This document shows positions 63,866 to 64,000 of a stretch of 64,000 nt of DNA, one piece after another. This DNA comes from Bradyrhizobium sp. CIAT3101. GTDB lineage: Bacteria > Pseudomonadota > Alphaproteobacteria > Rhizobiales > Xanthobacteraceae. The notes beneath the pieces were generated by a model. It made no database searches and was not told the origin of the DNA. It saw only the letters and a program-made list of their open reading frames with translations. The position numbers and the translations under genes were made by a program. The number at the start of each line of letters is the position of its first letter. Position 1 is the first letter of the stretch. The DNA is taken from positions 6,903,001 through 6,967,000 of the forward strand of contig NZ_CP121634.1 in assembly GCF_029714945.1 (NCBI RefSeq), in the 5' to 3' direction.

Positions 63866-64000
63866 ATGAAGCAGTACGTTGGTCTGGACATCTCTATGGA
63901 AGAAACCAGCATTTGCGTTTTGGACCAGAGCGGCGATGTGACATTCGAAGGTTGCGTGTCCACCAAGCCGGAGGCGATCGCTCAACTCTTGCGACGTCAT
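63866..64000 (+). CDS. IS110-family transposase, 5' part (runs off the window)
   Basis: Starts [20 protein letters not shown] with AAGGGAGCAG about 9 nt upstream. It is followed by QSGDVTFEGCVSTKPEAIAQ, the N-terminal RuvC-like DEDD domain of IS110 transposases (first catalytic Asp in GLD). It is related to but distinct from the copies at 48348 and 50304. The upstream 90 bp (63777-63865) should be its left end, which replaced the right inverted repeat of IS5-type copy C. Confidence 0.9.
   Translation, partial: MKQYVGLDISMEETSICVLDQSGDVTFEGCVSTKPEAIAQLLRRH

Noticed and set aside
1..64000. CRISPR arrays and rRNA genes
   Set aside because: No regularly spaced short repeats of 25-40 bp and no rRNA-like sequence were noticed; the only clear tandem array is the 63-bp LRR repeat.

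Overview
The window looks like part of the accessory (symbiosis-island-like) genome of a Bradyrhizobium or close relative. The evidence is a rhizobial tts box (the TtsI operator of the nodulation type III secretion regulon) in front of a NopM/IpaH-type E3 ligase effector, a second tts-like site in front of an unrecognised effector candidate, many small Bradyrhizobium-type hypothetical genes, a GC-rich body with lower-GC patches, and a dense litter of insertion sequences, broken integrases, tRNA 3' ends and gene fragments. This assignment is inferred from gene content, not from a database search.

Layout. 1-12.4 kb is a secondary-metabolite locus: an NRPS reading left off the window edge (condensation, adenylation with an inserted luciferase-like monooxygenase, then a methyltransferase), a divergent modular PKS (KS-AT-KR-DH-ACP-TE) and a convergent SGNH-type hydrolase. 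12.4-25.5 kb is gene-poor with many small genes. Embedded in it are a NYN-domain protein, a degenerate tRNA-Thr and a GC-rich two-gene unit resembling DprE1/DprE2 epimerase subunits, followed by PilZ-like, HTH and H-NS-like proteins. 25.9-29.5 kb is an integration hot spot with three tyrosine-recombinase genes, all damaged, and 3' ends of tRNA-Gln and tRNA-Lys. 29.7-38.8 kb mixes IS copies with a sulfotransferase, an FAD/NAD(P)-binding oxidoreductase, a 44-residue membrane peptide and remnants of a conjugative element.

39.1-46.5 kb is the most striking segment: a complete minus-strand operon for a copper membrane monooxygenase (pmoC-pmoA-pmoB). Downstream follow a membrane-anchored periplasmic protein, CopC, a CopD-cytochrome c-thioredoxin-like fusion and a His-rich exported protein. 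It is preceded by a tiny PqqA-like gene and another 47-codon ORF. The ligand residues of the PmoC copper site and the PmoB CuB site are conserved, so the enzyme is predicted to be functional, with unknown substrate (methane, ammonia, or a short hydrocarbon or alcohol).

46.8-51.5 kb is again transposon debris (IS110, an integrase-core IS, ISL3, fragments of an ABC ATPase and an AMP-forming ligase). 51.8-58.6 kb carries the two type III effector genes, separated by a broken glutamate-1-semialdehyde aminotransferase-like gene and a group II intron fragment. 58.6-64 kb is a nested transposon: an IS5-type element split by a group II intron/IS91 composite and again by an IS66 element with an exact 8-bp target duplication, then cut at its right end by an IS110 element that runs off the window.
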